34,816 bases of DNA, taken from Gammaproteobacteria bacterium. Lineage in GTDB: Bacteria; Pseudomonadota; Gammaproteobacteria; Steroidobacterales; Steroidobacteraceae. Position 1 is the first letter of the stretch, and every line of letters begins with the position of its first letter. The notes under the pieces are model-generated. The model had not been told where the DNA came from. It saw only the letters and a list, made by a program, of their open reading frames with translations, and did no database searches. Shown one piece after another: positions 1 through 9,339 of the stretch. The position numbers were made by a program, and so were the translations under genes. Location of the stretch: the NCBI GenBank assembly GCA_003134045.1, contig PLAH01000076.1:11063-45878 (forward strand), in the 5' to 3' direction.

Positions 1-13
1 GGACGAGCAACGT

Positions 14-1168
14 TTAAAACACAAAGTCGACGAGTAGCGTGGTGACGCTGATCGTATTAGTGCCGAAGCTCGGGGTCTGATTGACGAAGCTGATTCCCTC
101 AGTGCCCTTCGGGTCGACACGCTCGAATTGAAACTTGATGTCGGCCGACCTCAAGAAATCCCAGCGAACGCCCACGGCCTTGGTGTCCTGATTTCCCGAT
201 AAATACACCGGCGACGGTTCGCCCGAATCCTTGGCCACGGCATAGGACACATACGGTAGAACCTTGCCGAATCGGTAGCCGCCGACGATATACCAGCCGG
301 TGCCATTGACGACGGGACCAACTGACGCCGACGTACGTTTCACCCACTCCGCCTGAGCCACGATGTTGTCGTGGTCCATCTGGGCGCCAACACCTTCGAA
401 CGTATACTTGTCATGACTCGGCGTGCTGGCGTTGCCTGGGGAGGGGGCGGAGCCCGTGCCCGTGGTGGGGCCGCCGAAATAGTTTTGCTCGCTCATATAG
501 CTGCCGCGGAGGGTGACCCAGTCGCTTTCCCAGCGCAGTTCGCCGCCATGCACGTCCCAGGCGCTAAGGGACCCTGAATTGACGACGGTACGGCTGTTGC
601 CGGCATACCCGGTGGCGGACAGCTGCGTGGTACCCAGCGGGATGGTATAGGTGGCTTCACCGCCCTTCAGTTCCTCGTTCAGGCTGAGTGCGTAGACTTC
701 GTTCGGCGGACGCACCCAGGTATTGGCGTAACCGATGTCGCGGGAGTCCGAAATCATGAACAAAGGCATTTCCACCTTACCCAACTTGATGGACAGGTTG
801 CTGATGGGAGCGATTTTCACGTAGGCCCAGGCGATGGGATCGATCTCGGTCGAAGCAGACTCGAGCACCTGCACGGTTGCCGAGAGCCATGAGTTGAAAC
901 GCGCCGTGGCCTGGACCCCGAGATTGGAATCGACATTCTCGACGGGAGTTTTGTCGGCGCCAGAACGCTCGGCGCCCCGCACGAATTCCGCGTCGTTGCT
1001 GTTGGTGACGACGACGCCCGCGGTGCCAAAACCATGAACGCTGAAATCGATGCCGCCGAGCACGGTGTCCAAGCTTTGCGCCTGTGCCGGCACTTGGATG
1101 ATCGCCGCTGCTACCGCGGTGGCTGCGATGAGTTTTTTTATGGTAGCGGATGCATAAAATCCCTTCAT
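14..1168 (-). CDS. outer-membrane porin-like beta-barrel protein
   Basis: This encodes a 384-residue secreted protein. The N-terminus has a clear Sec signal peptide: basic residues, an Ala-rich hydrophobic stretch, then a likely cleavage after 'QVPAQAQ' near residue 31. The mature part has alternating polar/hydrophobic strands, many Gly/Tyr/Trp residues, no Cys, and ends in Phe ('LLVDFVF'), the usual C-terminal signature of BamA-inserted outer-membrane barrels. It probably forms a diffusion or substrate-selective porin, but I cannot name the substrate or a precise subfamily. The ATG start is supported by AAGGA about seven bases upstream on the minus strand. It is divergent from the broken sensor gene to its right, so a former functional link to that sensor is possible but unproven. 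Confidence 0.75.
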   Translation of the reverse strand: MKGFYASATIKKLIAATAVAAAIIQVPAQAQSLDTVLGGIDFSVHGFGTAGVVVTNSNDAEFVRGAERSGADKTPVENVDSNLGVQATARFNSWLSATVQVLESASTEIDPIAWAYVKIAPISNLSIKLGKVEMPLFMISDSRDIGYANTWVRPPNEVYALSLNEELKGGEATYTIPLGTTQLSATGYAGNSRTVVNSGSLSAWDVHGGELRWESDWVTLRGSYMSEQNYFGGPTTGTGSAPSPGNASTPSHDKYTFEGVGAQMDHDNIVAQAEWVKRTSASVGPVVNGTGWYIVGGYRFGKVLPYVSYAVAKDSGEPSPVYLSGNQDTKAVGVRWDFLRSADIKFQFERVDPKGTEGISFVNQTPSFGTNTISVTTLLVDFVF

Positions 1169-1486
1169 ATCGAATCCTTATAAAAAAGCATGGCGTTGCA
1201 ACATCCGCGCGCTAGCACGTAGCCGTCGATGGGGCAGGATATCGGCGGTTACGTGTCAGACTTGAGATATACCAAGGCCACCGATTCCTGACATCGTACT
1301 ACCTATCAAGTCCTTGTGCTGTCGGCCGATACAAACCCCGGAATGCGAGTAACTCCAAACCCCTAACGCACCCAACCGTCACAGCGATTGTCGCGGGCCA
1401 CTGATATTGCGCAGATCTTCCAAGAATGCGACCTGAAGGGCGTCGGTTTAACGTTCTTCGTAGTAACATGGAGTGATCGAATCCAA
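1169..1486. other. non-coding gap between porin and sensor remnant
   Basis: This 318-base region lies between the porin start and the likely start of the sensor remnant. It should hold the porin promoter, but I could not assign a convincing -35/-10 pair. The one clear structure is an inverted repeat at 1216-1255, listed separately. I see no credible small gene in it. Confidence 0.5.
1216..1255. repeat. imperfect inverted repeat upstream of porin gene
   Basis: The arms CACGTAGCCG (1216-1225) and CGGTTACGTG (1246-1255) match as a 10-bp inverted repeat with one mismatch and a 20-base spacer. It lies about 50-90 bases upstream of the porin start. There is no T-tract, so an operator for a dimeric regulator is more likely than a terminator. 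The function is unknown. Confidence 0.35.
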
Positions 1487-2115
1487 ATGACTATGTCCGC
1501 ACACCCTCCCTTTGACGATACGATCCGCATGGCCGCGATGCGCAAGGAGGCACCCACCGGGCTGCGCGCCTTACTCGCCCGGCTGACCGAGCCGCAGATT
1601 TTGTTTCCGGTGCTCACGGCTCTCGTGCTCGCCGTGATCTGGGGCACCACGCTCAATCTGATCAAGCTCGAGCGGGCCCGGGCCGAGACGGCCGCCGCCG
1701 CCGCGAGCTTGGATCTGGTCAATACCTATAAAGCCCAGGTGGTGCGAGCGCTGCATGAAATCGATCAGACCCTAAAATGGGTCAAATATGTCTATGAAAC
1801 CAAGGGGCCGGAGGCGGCGTTATCAGACCTCAAGGCGCGGGCGTTACTCCCGCCGGAGCTCCTGTTTGTGGTGCGGGTGCTCAACCGCGACGGGGCGGTC
1901 GTGGCGAGTACTCGCCCCGCGGAAGTGGCGCCCGGCGCCGATCAGGGGTTCTTAAGCCTGCGCGGCCGGGATGCGCTCTGGGTGGATCTACCCCGAAAGA
2001 ACGGTCGATCCCAAGACTGGACACTACAGTTCGCCGCCGATTGAATGCGAGCGATGGCACCTTCGACGGCGCCGTGTCGCTCGATGTGGATGCCTCCTAT
2101 TTTGTGAGCGGCTAC
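1487..2115 (+). pseudogene. truncated, frameshifted membrane sensor (Cache-type) gene
   Basis: This is the 5' part of a signalling protein. A cytoplasmic N-terminus is followed by one transmembrane helix (around 'VLTALVLAVIWGTTLNLI') and an extracytoplasmic region with a conserved-looking 'RVLNRDGAVVAST' segment typical of double-Cache sensors. The frame stops at TGA 2042-2044. Reading one base over from 2035 restores the expected continuation ('RRLNASDGTFDGAVSLD', then 'YFVSGY'), so one base appears to be missing near 2033. Recognisable sequence ends near 2115, where recombinase-derived DNA begins on the other strand. No output domain (GGDEF, EAL or kinase) remains. The start is uncertain: ATG 1487 and ATG 1493 are both possible, and the frame stays open upstream to TTG 1388. 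Confidence 0.7.
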
Positions 2116-2134
2116 AATCGCCACGGGTGGCACG

Positions 2135-3325
2135 ATAAGCAATCGTCGCCGATAGACGGCGCAGATCATGAACGCCAATATTGATTTCCAATGCTTCGGA
2201 CATAGCTTTCAGAGTGCCTTTAATTGAGCGCACCGGCGCGCCCGCATATCTCACACTCGGGAGGATCCAATGCTCGCCATCTTTCTTGTTCTTGAACCTG
2301 GGTTCGAAGACAACTTTTAGCAGCAGCGTTGGCAGTGGCATCGGCACCAATTCCCGAGTTTTATTACCGCGAGTGTCGGGCAACAATTTATAGATCTTGT
2401 CGCGGTTAGAGTAGTTATCCCAATTCATGTCATTCAACACTGATAGACGCATGCCGGTGAACAACCCGGTCAAAATGTAGTCGCGCGTGCTGGGCAAACA
2501 CTTTTCGTGAATATATCGCCAAAACTCAGGCAGCTTCGCAAACTCCATCGGCTTTGCTTTGCGCGGCGGCGGTATCATCTGTCCTGTCGATTTCAAACCG
2601 TCGCACGGATTGAACGTGATCATGTTGTGATTTTTGGCGTAGTTGAACAAAACCCGCATTAGACGCATGACACTGATTGCAGTACTGCGACCGTCCCAGC
2701 CAGCTTTTTTACCTTTGTGTTTTTTCTTTACGTCTTCGGCTATCTTCAAAAATCGCTTTGTGATTTCAATTGCTTTGAAGCCGTCAATCCGACGATTGTG
2801 CCAGTCCGGTACCATGTCGAACGCTTTCTTATAGTCGTCTTTAGTTGCCTGCGACCATTCCTTGCCTTTTAGCAGGCGATAGGTGTCATAGATTCCCTTA
2901 ACCTGCACCGGCACCTCATCGTCGCTTCGATTGGCGCCAATTCGACGCAGCAGATAGGCTCGATTCCTGGCTTCGTCGATGTCCATGTGAAAGACCCGGC
3001 CTATATTGCGTTTTGTGTGCTTAGATCCGTCTTTGAACCTGGCGATCCAGACTCTGTGCACTTTGCCGGCAGCGGTGGCTTTGGACACTCTTACGCCAAA
3101 CCACTTATCGTGTTTCGACCATACTTCAACGTGGCCTTTGTCGGTCGGCGCCGGAATCGCTTTTGCTTCGGTTGCCGTCACAAAAGTCTCGGATTCGGGG
3201 ATTATTGCCCCTAGAGAGTTCATTCGCATAGGAGACGAAGTCTCCCAGATCTCTCTAGGTTTCGTATCCTTCGTTCCCTTGAAGCTGGAGGGGTATATGA
3301 CATTATCTGGTGGCTTCTTAGACAT
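2135..3325 (-). pseudogene. 3'-truncated tyrosine recombinase (phage-type integrase)
   Basis: About 397 residues of a tyrosine-recombinase family integrase remain. There is an N-terminal SAM-like/core-binding region ('YDTYRLLKGKEWSQATKDDY') and a catalytic domain with the first Arg in 'TGMRLSVLNDMNW' and the His-x-x-Arg pair in 'VHDLRR'. The second His/Trp box and the nucleophilic Tyr are missing. After 'ATIAYR' (2132-2143) the open frame runs on into the antisense of the neighbouring sensor remnant as Arg-rich nonsense down to 2024, so the enzyme should be inactive. I place the start at ATG 3325 ('MSKKPPDN'); an upstream in-frame ATG at 3463 would lie inside mutS. The gene is much more AT-rich than its neighbours (roughly 35% GC in 2701-2760, against about 77% in 4441-4500 of mutS), which fits horizontal transfer. 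Confidence 0.8.
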
Positions 3326-3380
3326 AATTTCTCTATAAAACCTTGATTTTGATGTATAAAATCCAAAAACAGGCTGCAAT
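3326..3380. promoter_or_regulatory. AT-rich divergent promoter region, integrase/mutS
   Basis: These 55 bases separate the divergent integrase remnant and mutS. TATAAA at 3355-3360 is a plausible -10 hexamer for mutS, giving a short leader, and AGG at 3371-3373 lies seven bases before the GTG start. No good -35 was found. The region shares the AT-richness of the recombinase rather than of mutS. Confidence 0.3.
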
Positions 3381-6023
3381 GTGACTGACGTCTCGAAACC
3401 CGAAAATGCTCCGAAACATACTCCGGAGGTGAGCCCACTAATGCAGCAATACCTGCGCATCAAGGCGCAGCACCCCGACGTGCTGTTGTTTTATCGCATG
3501 GGCGATTTTTACGAGATGTTCTTCGACGATGCGCGCCGCGCCGCGCAGCTCCTGGACATCGCGCTGACCCAGCGCGGCGCCTCCGCCGGAGCGCCCATCC
3601 CCATGGCCGGCGTGCCCGCCGTCACGCTCGACACCTATCTCGCGAAGCTGGTCCGCAAGGGACAATCGGTCGCGATTTGCGAACAGCGCGGCGAGCCTGG
3701 AAAGACCAAGGGCCCGATGGAGCGCGAGGTGGTGCGCATCGTCACCCCCGGCACCATCACCGACGAGGCGCTGCTGGATGAACGCCGCGACAATGTGCTC
3801 GCCAGCGTCTGCGGCGCCGACGGCCGTTTCGGGCTCGCGTGGCTCGATCTGTCCGCAGGCCGCTTCAGCGTCATGGAACTGAACGACTCGACCGCGCTCG
3901 ATGCGGAACTCGAGCGCCTGCGGCCCGCGGAAATCCTGGCGCCGGATGGCGCGCTGCCGCCATCCGCGGGCCCCGGCGCCGGCCAGGAACGGCCCTGGCG
4001 CCTGCGTGCACCCTGGCATTTCGATGTGGAATCGGCGACGCGAGCGCTCACCGAGCAGTTCCGCACGCGCGATCTCGCGGGCTTTGGCTGCGCCGACAAG
4101 CCCTTGAGTGTCGCCGCGGCGGGCGCGCTGCTGGCCTACGTCCGCGAGACGCAAAAGTCGGCGCTGCCGCACCTGCTCTCGATCACCACCGAGGAACGCG
4201 ATGCCGCGCTCATCATGGATCCGGCAACCCGCCGCAACCTCGAACTCGATGAAAGCCTCGCCGGCAAACCCGAGCTCACGCTTGCGGGAGTATTCGACCG
4301 GACGGCCACCCCCATGGGCGGACGGCTGCTGCGGCGCTGGCTGCATCGACCCTTGCGCGATCACGCCACACTGCGGATCCGCTACCACGCCGTGACGACG
4401 CTGATCGAGGCCGCGCGTCATGTGGCGCTGGCCGAGCGGCTGCGGTCGATCGGCGACCTGGAGCGCATTCTGGCGCGCGTGGCGCTGCGCTCGGCGCGGC
4501 CACGCGATCTCACTCAACTGCGGACGGCACTCGCGGCGCTGCCGGGGCTCCACCAGGCCCTGGGTGCGATCCTGGACCAGGCGCCCTCGCCGCTGCTGCA
4601 GCAACTCTCGAGCGAGCTTTCCGACCATCGCGACGAGCACGCCGTGCTGGCGCGCGCGCTCGCCGAGTCGCCGCCGCATTTCCTGCGCGACGGCGGCGTG
4701 ATCGCGCCGGGCTACGACGCGGAACTCGACGAACTGCGCCTGCTCGGCAGCAACACCGAGGAGTTTCTGTTGGAACTCGAGCGCCGCGAACGCGAGCGCA
4801 GCGGGCTGTCGAGCCTCAAGCTCGGCTTCAATCGCGTGCAAGGATTTTTCATCGAGGTGAATCGCAGCCAGGCCGATCGCGTCCCCGCGGAGTACCTGCG
4901 GCGGCAGACCGTGAAGTCCGCCGAGCGCTTCATCACGCCCGAGTTGAAGTCGTTCGAGGACAAGGTGCTGGGCGCCCGCGATCGCGCGCTGGCTCGCGAA
5001 AAAGAACTCTACGACGCGCTGCTGGAGCTGCTGACCGCCCGGCTGCCGGCCTTGCAGCAAACCACCGCCGCGCTCGCACAGCTCGACGTGCTGGCGTGTT
5101 TCGCCGAGCGCGCCACCACGCTCGACTGCGCGCAACCCGAATTGGTCGCCTATCCGATGCTGCAGATCGACCAGGGCCGGCACTCGGTGGTCGAACGCGC
5201 CAGCCGCGAGCCGTTCATTCCCAACGATCTATGCTTCGATGACGCACGCCGCATGCTCATCATCACCGGCCCCAACATGGGCGGCAAGAGCACCTTCATG
5301 CGCCAGACAGCGCTCATCGCCATCCTGGCGCACATCGGCTGCTTCGTCCCCGCGAAGCGCGCCGTGTTAGGTCCGCTCGATCGCATCTTCACGCGTATCG
5401 GCGCCTCGGACGATCTCGCCGGCGGTCGCTCGACCTTCATGCTGGAAATGACGGAAACGGCGAACATTCTCAACAACGCCACCGACCAGAGCTTGGTGCT
5501 GATGGACGAAGTGGGGCGCGGCACCAGCACCTTCGACGGTCTCTCGCTCGCGTGGGCGTGCGCCGCATTCATCGCCACGAAAATCCGCGCGTTCACGCTG
5601 TTCGCCACGCATTATTTCGAACTCACCAGCCTCGCAACCGAGGCGCCGGGCGTGGCCAACGTGCACGTCGAGGCCGTTGAGCACGGCGACAAACTCGTGT
5701 TCTTGCACAGCGTGAAGGAAGGTCCCGCCAACCAAAGCTACGGCTTGCAAGTCGCCGCGCTCGCCGGCATCCCGAAATCGGTCACCGCGCAGGCGCGACG
5801 CTATCTCACGGAATTGGAACGCGAGCGCGACGCGCTGCGGACCTCCGCCTCGCCGCAGACCGAATTGCCGCTGTTCGTCGCACCACGCGAGATCGTCGCA
5901 GCGCCGCCCGCATCGCCCGCCCTCGACGCGCTGCGCGCCATCGACCCGGACTCGATCAGCCCGCGCGAGGCCCTTGACCTGTTGTTCAAGCTGAAGCAAT
6001 TGGACGGGCGCAACGTAGGTTAG
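3381..6023 (+). CDS. mutS: DNA mismatch repair ATPase MutS
   Basis: MutS binds base mismatches and small loops in newly replicated DNA and, after ADP-ATP exchange, recruits MutL to start methyl-directed or nick-directed repair. At 880 residues it is close to the family norm (E. coli 853). The mismatch-wedge motif 'GDFYE' places the stacking Phe and Glu at residues 43 and 45. The Walker A loop 'GPNMGGKS' is at residues 630-637, the Walker B '[16 protein letters not shown]' is around residue 709, and 'FATHYFEL' follows. The C-terminal '[20 protein letters not shown]' matches the usual tail helix. The start is GTG 3381 with a weak AGG; ATG 3441 would remove the conserved N-terminal extension only. 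The gene looks intact. It sits directly beside the recombinase scar, so its upstream control may be derived from the inserted DNA. Confidence 0.97.
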   Translation: MTDVSKPENAPKHTPEVSPLMQQYLRIKAQHPDVLLFYRMGDFYEMFFDDARRAAQLLDIALTQRGASAGAPIPMAGVPAVTLDTYLAKLVRKGQSVAICEQRGEPGKTKGPMEREVVRIVTPGTITDEALLDERRDNVLASVCGADGRFGLAWLDLSAGRFSVMELNDSTALDAELERLRPAEILAPDGALPPSAGPGAGQERPWRLRAPWHFDVESATRALTEQFRTRDLAGFGCADKPLSVAAAGALLAYVRETQKSALPHLLSITTEERDAALIMDPATRRNLELDESLAGKPELTLAGVFDRTATPMGGRLLRRWLHRPLRDHATLRIRYHAVTTLIEAARHVALAERLRSIGDLERILARVALRSARPRDLTQLRTALAALPGLHQALGAILDQAPSPLLQQLSSELSDHRDEHAVLARALAESPPHFLRDGGVIAPGYDAELDELRLLGSNTEEFLLELERRERERSGLSSLKLGFNRVQGFFIEVNRSQADRVPAEYLRRQTVKSAERFITPELKSFEDKVLGARDRALAREKELYDALLELLTARLPALQQTTAALAQLDVLACFAERATTLDCAQPELVAYPMLQIDQGRHSVVERASREPFIPNDLCFDDARRMLIITGPNMGGKSTFMRQTALIAILAHIGCFVPAKRAVLGPLDRIFTRIGASDDLAGGRSTFMLEMTETANILNNATDQSLVLMDEVGRGTSTFDGLSLAWACAAFIATKIRAFTLFATHYFELTSLATEAPGVANVHVEAVEHGDKLVFLHSVKEGPANQSYGLQVAALAGIPKSVTAQARRYLTELERERDALRTSASPQTELPLFVAPREIVAAPPASPALDALRAIDPDSISPREALDLLFKLKQLDGRNVG

Positions 6024-6075
6024 CATCGCGCACAGTGATAGTGATGTTGGCCGGCTTGAACGCTGCCGATGCTAC

Positions 6076-6112
6076 ACCCCGCGCCCGGTCAAATTCACGG
6101 TCCTCGCGGGGT
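6076..6112. terminator. possible terminator hairpin between convergent genes
   Basis: ACCCCGCG (6076-6083) and CGCGGGGT (6105-6112) form an 8-bp GC-rich stem with a 21-base loop, between the converging mutS and hydrolase genes. A competing pairing, AATTCAC (6092-6098) with GTGAATT (6111-6117), overlaps it. There is no U-tract, so this is only suggestive. Confidence 0.3.
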
Positions 6113-6135
6113 GAATTCGGCGAACGCCACCGCGC

Positions 6136-6774
6136 TCAGCGCCGAAATCGTCCCGTGTTCAAGAACGCCGCGGTCTGCTCGGCCGCCGAGACCGCATAGG
6201 GCAGGCCGGTGTGACTCACCCGCAAGGTGAGTTGATCGGCCGCGCCCGGCAGGCAGGTCTCCTCGACCAAGACCGTGCCGTCGTTGGGCGCGTCCAAGGA
6301 TCCCAGCAATCGACCGGCGCCAATGGATAAGTCGCCGGCCAGGGTCCCCAACTCGCGCGGCCCGTCCCAGCGCCGCTCGCGCGTCCCGAGCAACCCCTGG
6401 CCCGCCCGCCCCAGCAATGCGCGACCGAAGGGCAGCCGCGCCAGCCGCTCGGCGCTGCGGCTGCCGCGAACCGGCGACCCCAGCAACACGATTCGGCCCG
6501 CCGGCAATCGCAGCCGGTCCGCGGAGTCGTGCGACTCGAACAACTGCAGAACCACCAAGCCGCCCAAACTATGGGCCACCAGGTGCAGCGTATCGGTTCG
6601 AATCATCGTAAGGTAATCGCCCAGCGCCAGCGCAGTGTCGGCGATGGTCGCGCGCTTCGAGGAATAGGTGAACGAGCGGGTTTCCGCATCGAGCGCGCGG
6701 CCTAAGCGATGACGCAGCAAAAATCCTTCCTGCCCGCCCATCCAGAGCCCATGGACGTACACCACCACCGTCAT
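6136..6774 (-). CDS. alpha/beta-hydrolase (lipase/esterase-like)
   Basis: This is a 212-residue cytoplasmic-looking protein with the alpha/beta-hydrolase fold signature. The oxyanion-hole motif 'VHGLWMGG' is near residue 8, and the nucleophile elbow 'AHSLGG' has Ser69. Asp165 (in 'APNDGTV') and His188 (in 'SHTGL') are well placed to complete the triad. No signal peptide is visible. The substrate cannot be inferred; relatives include lipases, esterases and PGAP1-like acyl hydrolases. It lies 64 bases downstream of nudB on the same strand and may be the last gene of the aspS-nudB transcript. The ATG start at 6774 lacks a strong ribosome binding site. Confidence 0.8.
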   Translation of the reverse strand: MTVVVYVHGLWMGGQEGFLLRHRLGRALDAETRSFTYSSKRATIADTALALGDYLTMIRTDTLHLVAHSLGGLVVLQLFESHDSADRLRLPAGRIVLLGSPVRGSRSAERLARLPFGRALLGRAGQGLLGTRERRWDGPRELGTLAGDLSIGAGRLLGSLDAPNDGTVLVEETCLPGAADQLTLRVSHTGLPYAVSAAEQTAAFLNTGRFRR

Positions 6775-6838
6775 CGCCGGCCCACCCGCCAGGTCTCAGC
6801 CATTCCCCCTGATCGATCGACTTCGCTGCGCCGAGGCA

Positions 6839-7267
6839 CTAGTGACGCAGCTGCTCAATGATGGTCCGATTGGTGTTCGACGAGGCCATCGCGAGGGCCT
6901 CGCGGGCGGACACCCACCGATACTGCACATGCTCTCGCTCGCTCAAGGTCACCGGCACCCGCCGCAGCAACTTCAGGGCGAAGGCATGTTCCAGATTTCG
7001 CGTGACACCGGGCGCGTATTTTTTGCCGAAGGCCGGCAGGATTTCATACACCTGGGTCCATTGCAGGTTGCGCAGAAACCCCTCGGTGATGCCGGTCTCC
7101 TCGATGACCTCGCGGCGCGCCGCATCGTCCGCCCTCTCGCCCCACTCCAGGCTGCCGGTCACCGACTGCCAGAACCCCGGGGGCCGGCGGCGCTCCAGCA
7201 ACAGGAACTCGCCGCCCGCGGTATAAATCACGATGAGCACGGACTCGGGGCGTCGAAACGACTCCAA
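6839..7267 (-). CDS. nudB: dihydroneopterin triphosphate diphosphatase (Nudix)
   Basis: NudB removes pyrophosphate from dihydroneopterin triphosphate in folate synthesis. The 142-residue protein has a full Nudix box at residues 38-60, with 'GSLEWGE' followed by 'REVIEETGI'. The preceding 'FWQSVTGS' is characteristic of the NudB group. It starts three bases after the aspS stop, and aspS-nudB adjacency is common in gammaproteobacteria, which supports the symbol over a generic Nudix call. The start is a TTG at 7265-7267; 'RRPESVLIVIYTA' just after it aligns with the N-terminus of known NudB, so a later start would cut a core strand. No clear Shine-Dalgarno is seen, so translational coupling to aspS is likely. 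Confidence 0.88.
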   Translation of the reverse strand: MESFRRPESVLIVIYTAGGEFLLLERRRPPGFWQSVTGSLEWGERADDAARREVIEETGITEGFLRNLQWTQVYEILPAFGKKYAPGVTRNLEHAFALKLLRRVPVTLSEREHVQYRWVSAREALAMASSNTNRTIIEQLRH

Positions 7268-7270
7268 CGG

Positions 7271-9046
7271 CTAATCGACCTTGATCGGAGCGCGCACTCG
7301 AATGTGGAGTTCCTTGAGCTGGGCCTCGCTCACTTCCGTGGGCGCGTCCATCAACAAATCCGCGGCCGTCTGCGTCTTCGGGAAGGCAATCACATCGCGA
7401 ATGCTGTCGGCACCCGCCATCAGCATGGCCAGGCGATCGAGACCGAAGGCGATTCCGCCGTGCGGCGGCGCACCGTATTTGAGCGCATCGAGCAAGAAAC
7501 CGAACTTGCTCCGCGCCTCTTCCGCGGAGATGCCCAACAAGTCGAACACCGCCGACTGCAGCTCCTGCATGTGGATACGCACTGAGCCGCCGCCGATCTC
7601 CGAGCCGTTGAGCACGAGATCATAGGCCTTGGCGAGCGCTTCGCCGGGACTCGCCACCAGGGCCGCATAGTCCAGATTCACCGGACTGGTGAACGGATGA
7701 TGCATGGCCGCCCAGCGCTTGAGCGCGGGGTCGTATTCGAACATCGGGAAGTCGACCACCCACAACGGCCGCCATCCGGAGGCCACGAGCTTGAGGTCCT
7801 GCCCCACCTTCAGGCGCAGCGCCCCCAAGGCGTCGCTCACGACCTTCGCCGAGTCGGCGCCGAAGAAAATCAAATCGCCGTCCTGCGCCGCCGTCCGCTC
7901 GAGAATTCCGGCAATCGCCGCATCGCTCAAGAATTTCAAAATAGGCGATTGCAGACCGTCGCGGCCCTTGGCGATCTCGTTGACTTTGACATACGCCAAT
8001 CCCTTGGCGCCGTAGCGCGCCACGTACGCCGTGTAATCGTCGATCTCCTTGCGCGACAGCCTGCCGCCCTGCGGCGCGCACAACGCCGTCACGCGCCCAT
8101 TGGGATCGGCGGCGGGACCGGCGAATACCTTGAAATCGCAGCCCTTGACCAGATCGGCCACATCCACCAGCTCCAGCGGCACGCGCAGATCCGGCTTGTC
8201 CGAGCCATAGCGGCGCATCGCCTCGGCGTAGGTCATGCGCGGCAGCGGGTCCGGCAGCTCGACGTTCAACACCTGCTTGAACAGGAAGCGCACCAAGCCT
8301 TCCATCAGTTTCTGGATATCGGCCTGGTCGAGAAACGAGGTTTCGATATCGAGCTGGGTGAACTCCGGCTGCCGATCGGCACGCAAGTCCTCATCCCGGA
8401 AACAACGCACGATCTGGTAGTAGCGGTCGAACCCCGCGATCATCAACAGCTGTTTGTAGATCTGCGGCGACTGGGGCAGCGCAAAGAACTTACCCGCGTG
8501 CGTGCGGCTGGGCACCAGATAATCGCGGGCGCCCTCCGGTGTCGCCTTCGACAGCATCGGCGTCTCGATGTCGACGAATCCGGCGTCGTCCAGATAATGA
8601 CGCATGGCGCGCGTGATGCGATGGCGCAGCAGCAAGCGCTCGCGCATTTCGTCGCGCCGCAGGTCGATGTAGCGGAATCGCAGCCGGACTTCCTCGCTGA
8701 CGATTTCATCCAGCTGGAACGGCAGCGGCTCGGAGCGGTTGAGGATGTCCAGCTCCTGCGCCAACAGTTCCACCTGGCCTGACTTCAAATGGGTGTTGGC
8801 AGTGCCGGCGGGCCGGACGCGGACCAAGCCGGTCACCTTGAGCACGTACTCGTTGCGCACCCGTTCCGCTTTGGCGAATACTTCGGCTCGATCCGGATCG
8901 AAAACGATCTGCAGCAAGCCCTCCCGATCGCGCAGGTCGACGAAAATGACGCCGCCGTGGTCGCGGCGACGATGGGCCCAGCCGGCCACGGTGACCACCT
9001 GTCCGATCGCTGATTCGCCGACCTGGCCGCAATAATGAGTGCGCAT
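7271..9046 (-). CDS. aspS: aspartyl-tRNA synthetase
   Basis: AspRS charges tRNA-Asp with aspartate. With the start at ATG 9046 ('MRTHYCGQ') the protein is 591 residues, essentially the E. coli length (590), and the N-terminus matches; an ATG two codons earlier (9052) is equally possible. Visible features are the N-terminal OB-fold anticodon domain ('[20 protein letters not shown]'), class II motif 2 ('[18 protein letters not shown]'), the bacterial GAD insertion, and motif 3 ('[15 protein letters not shown]'). It heads a leftward unit with nudB. The 290 bases upstream contain a hairpin repeat array, so its promoter must lie within or around those repeats. Confidence 0.97.
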   Translation of the reverse strand: MRTHYCGQVGESAIGQVVTVAGWAHRRRDHGGVIFVDLRDREGLLQIVFDPDRAEVFAKAERVRNEYVLKVTGLVRVRPAGTANTHLKSGQVELLAQELDILNRSEPLPFQLDEIVSEEVRLRFRYIDLRRDEMRERLLLRHRITRAMRHYLDDAGFVDIETPMLSKATPEGARDYLVPSRTHAGKFFALPQSPQIYKQLLMIAGFDRYYQIVRCFRDEDLRADRQPEFTQLDIETSFLDQADIQKLMEGLVRFLFKQVLNVELPDPLPRMTYAEAMRRYGSDKPDLRVPLELVDVADLVKGCDFKVFAGPAADPNGRVTALCAPQGGRLSRKEIDDYTAYVARYGAKGLAYVKVNEIAKGRDGLQSPILKFLSDAAIAGILERTAAQDGDLIFFGADSAKVVSDALGALRLKVGQDLKLVASGWRPLWVVDFPMFEYDPALKRWAAMHHPFTSPVNLDYAALVASPGEALAKAYDLVLNGSEIGGGSVRIHMQELQSAVFDLLGISAEEARSKFGFLLDALKYGAPPHGGIAFGLDRLAMLMAGADSIRDVIAFPKTQTAADLLMDAPTEVSEAQLKELHIRVRAPIKVD

Positions 9047-9115
9047 AAGCATTGGACCGCCAAAGGGAAAGCGCGCGATGCTAAGGCCTGGGGGCCGCCT
9101 GAGCAAGCATGGTCT

Positions 9116-9312
9116 AGCGCCGACGCGCGAAATGCCGGGGTATAGGGCCTTCTCCAGCGCCGACGCGCGGAATTACGGGGTGTAAGACACCCCGGCCTTG
9201 TGCTCGCTTCGCGAGTACCGAGAAATCGACTCTTTATCAGCGCTGGCGCGCGAAACTACGGGGTGTAAGACACCCCGGCCTTGTGCTCGCTTCGCGAGTA
9301 CCCGAAATTGAC
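9116..9312. repeat. REP/BIME-like hairpin repeat, two full and one partial unit
   Basis: Two units of about 75 bp (9156-9230 and 9239-9312) are nearly identical and offset by 83 bp. A third, shortened unit (9116 to about 9150) carries only the first part. Each full unit begins AGCGC, then has hairpin 1, CGGGGTGT-AAG-ACACCCCG (9176-9194 and 9259-9277), and hairpin 2, GTGCTCGC-TTC-GCGAGTAC (9200-9218 and 9283-9301), and ends GAAAT(C/T)GAC. The partial unit lacks both complete hairpins. The array fills the space between aspS and the FmdB-like gene. No reading frame is conserved across it. It resembles REP/BIME elements, but I do not recognise the family. Confidence 0.75.
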
Positions 9313-9319
9313 CCTACAA

Positions 9320-9339
9320 AGGGCCGCAAGTGCGGCCCT
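9320..9339 (-). terminator. hairpin at 3' end of FmdB-like gene
   Basis: AGGGCCGC (9320-9327) and GCGGCCCT (9332-9339) form a perfect 8-bp stem with a four-base loop that overlaps the stop codon of the zinc-ribbon gene. On the minus strand it is followed by TTTG, a short U-tract. A modest rho-independent terminator is plausible. Confidence 0.5.

Noticed and set aside
3326..3463. Integrase start at 3463
   Set aside because: It would overlap the mutS coding region by over 80 bases, and its first 46 residues lack homology-like character; ATG 3325 fits the divergent layout.
3438..5183. 581-codon open frame antisense to mutS
   Set aside because: It is a shadow of mutS, with no family motif and unlikely composition.
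9116..9312. Possible CRISPR array
   Set aside because: There are only two full units, the repeats are longer than CRISPR repeats with double hairpins, there are no variable 30-40-base spacers and no cas genes nearby.
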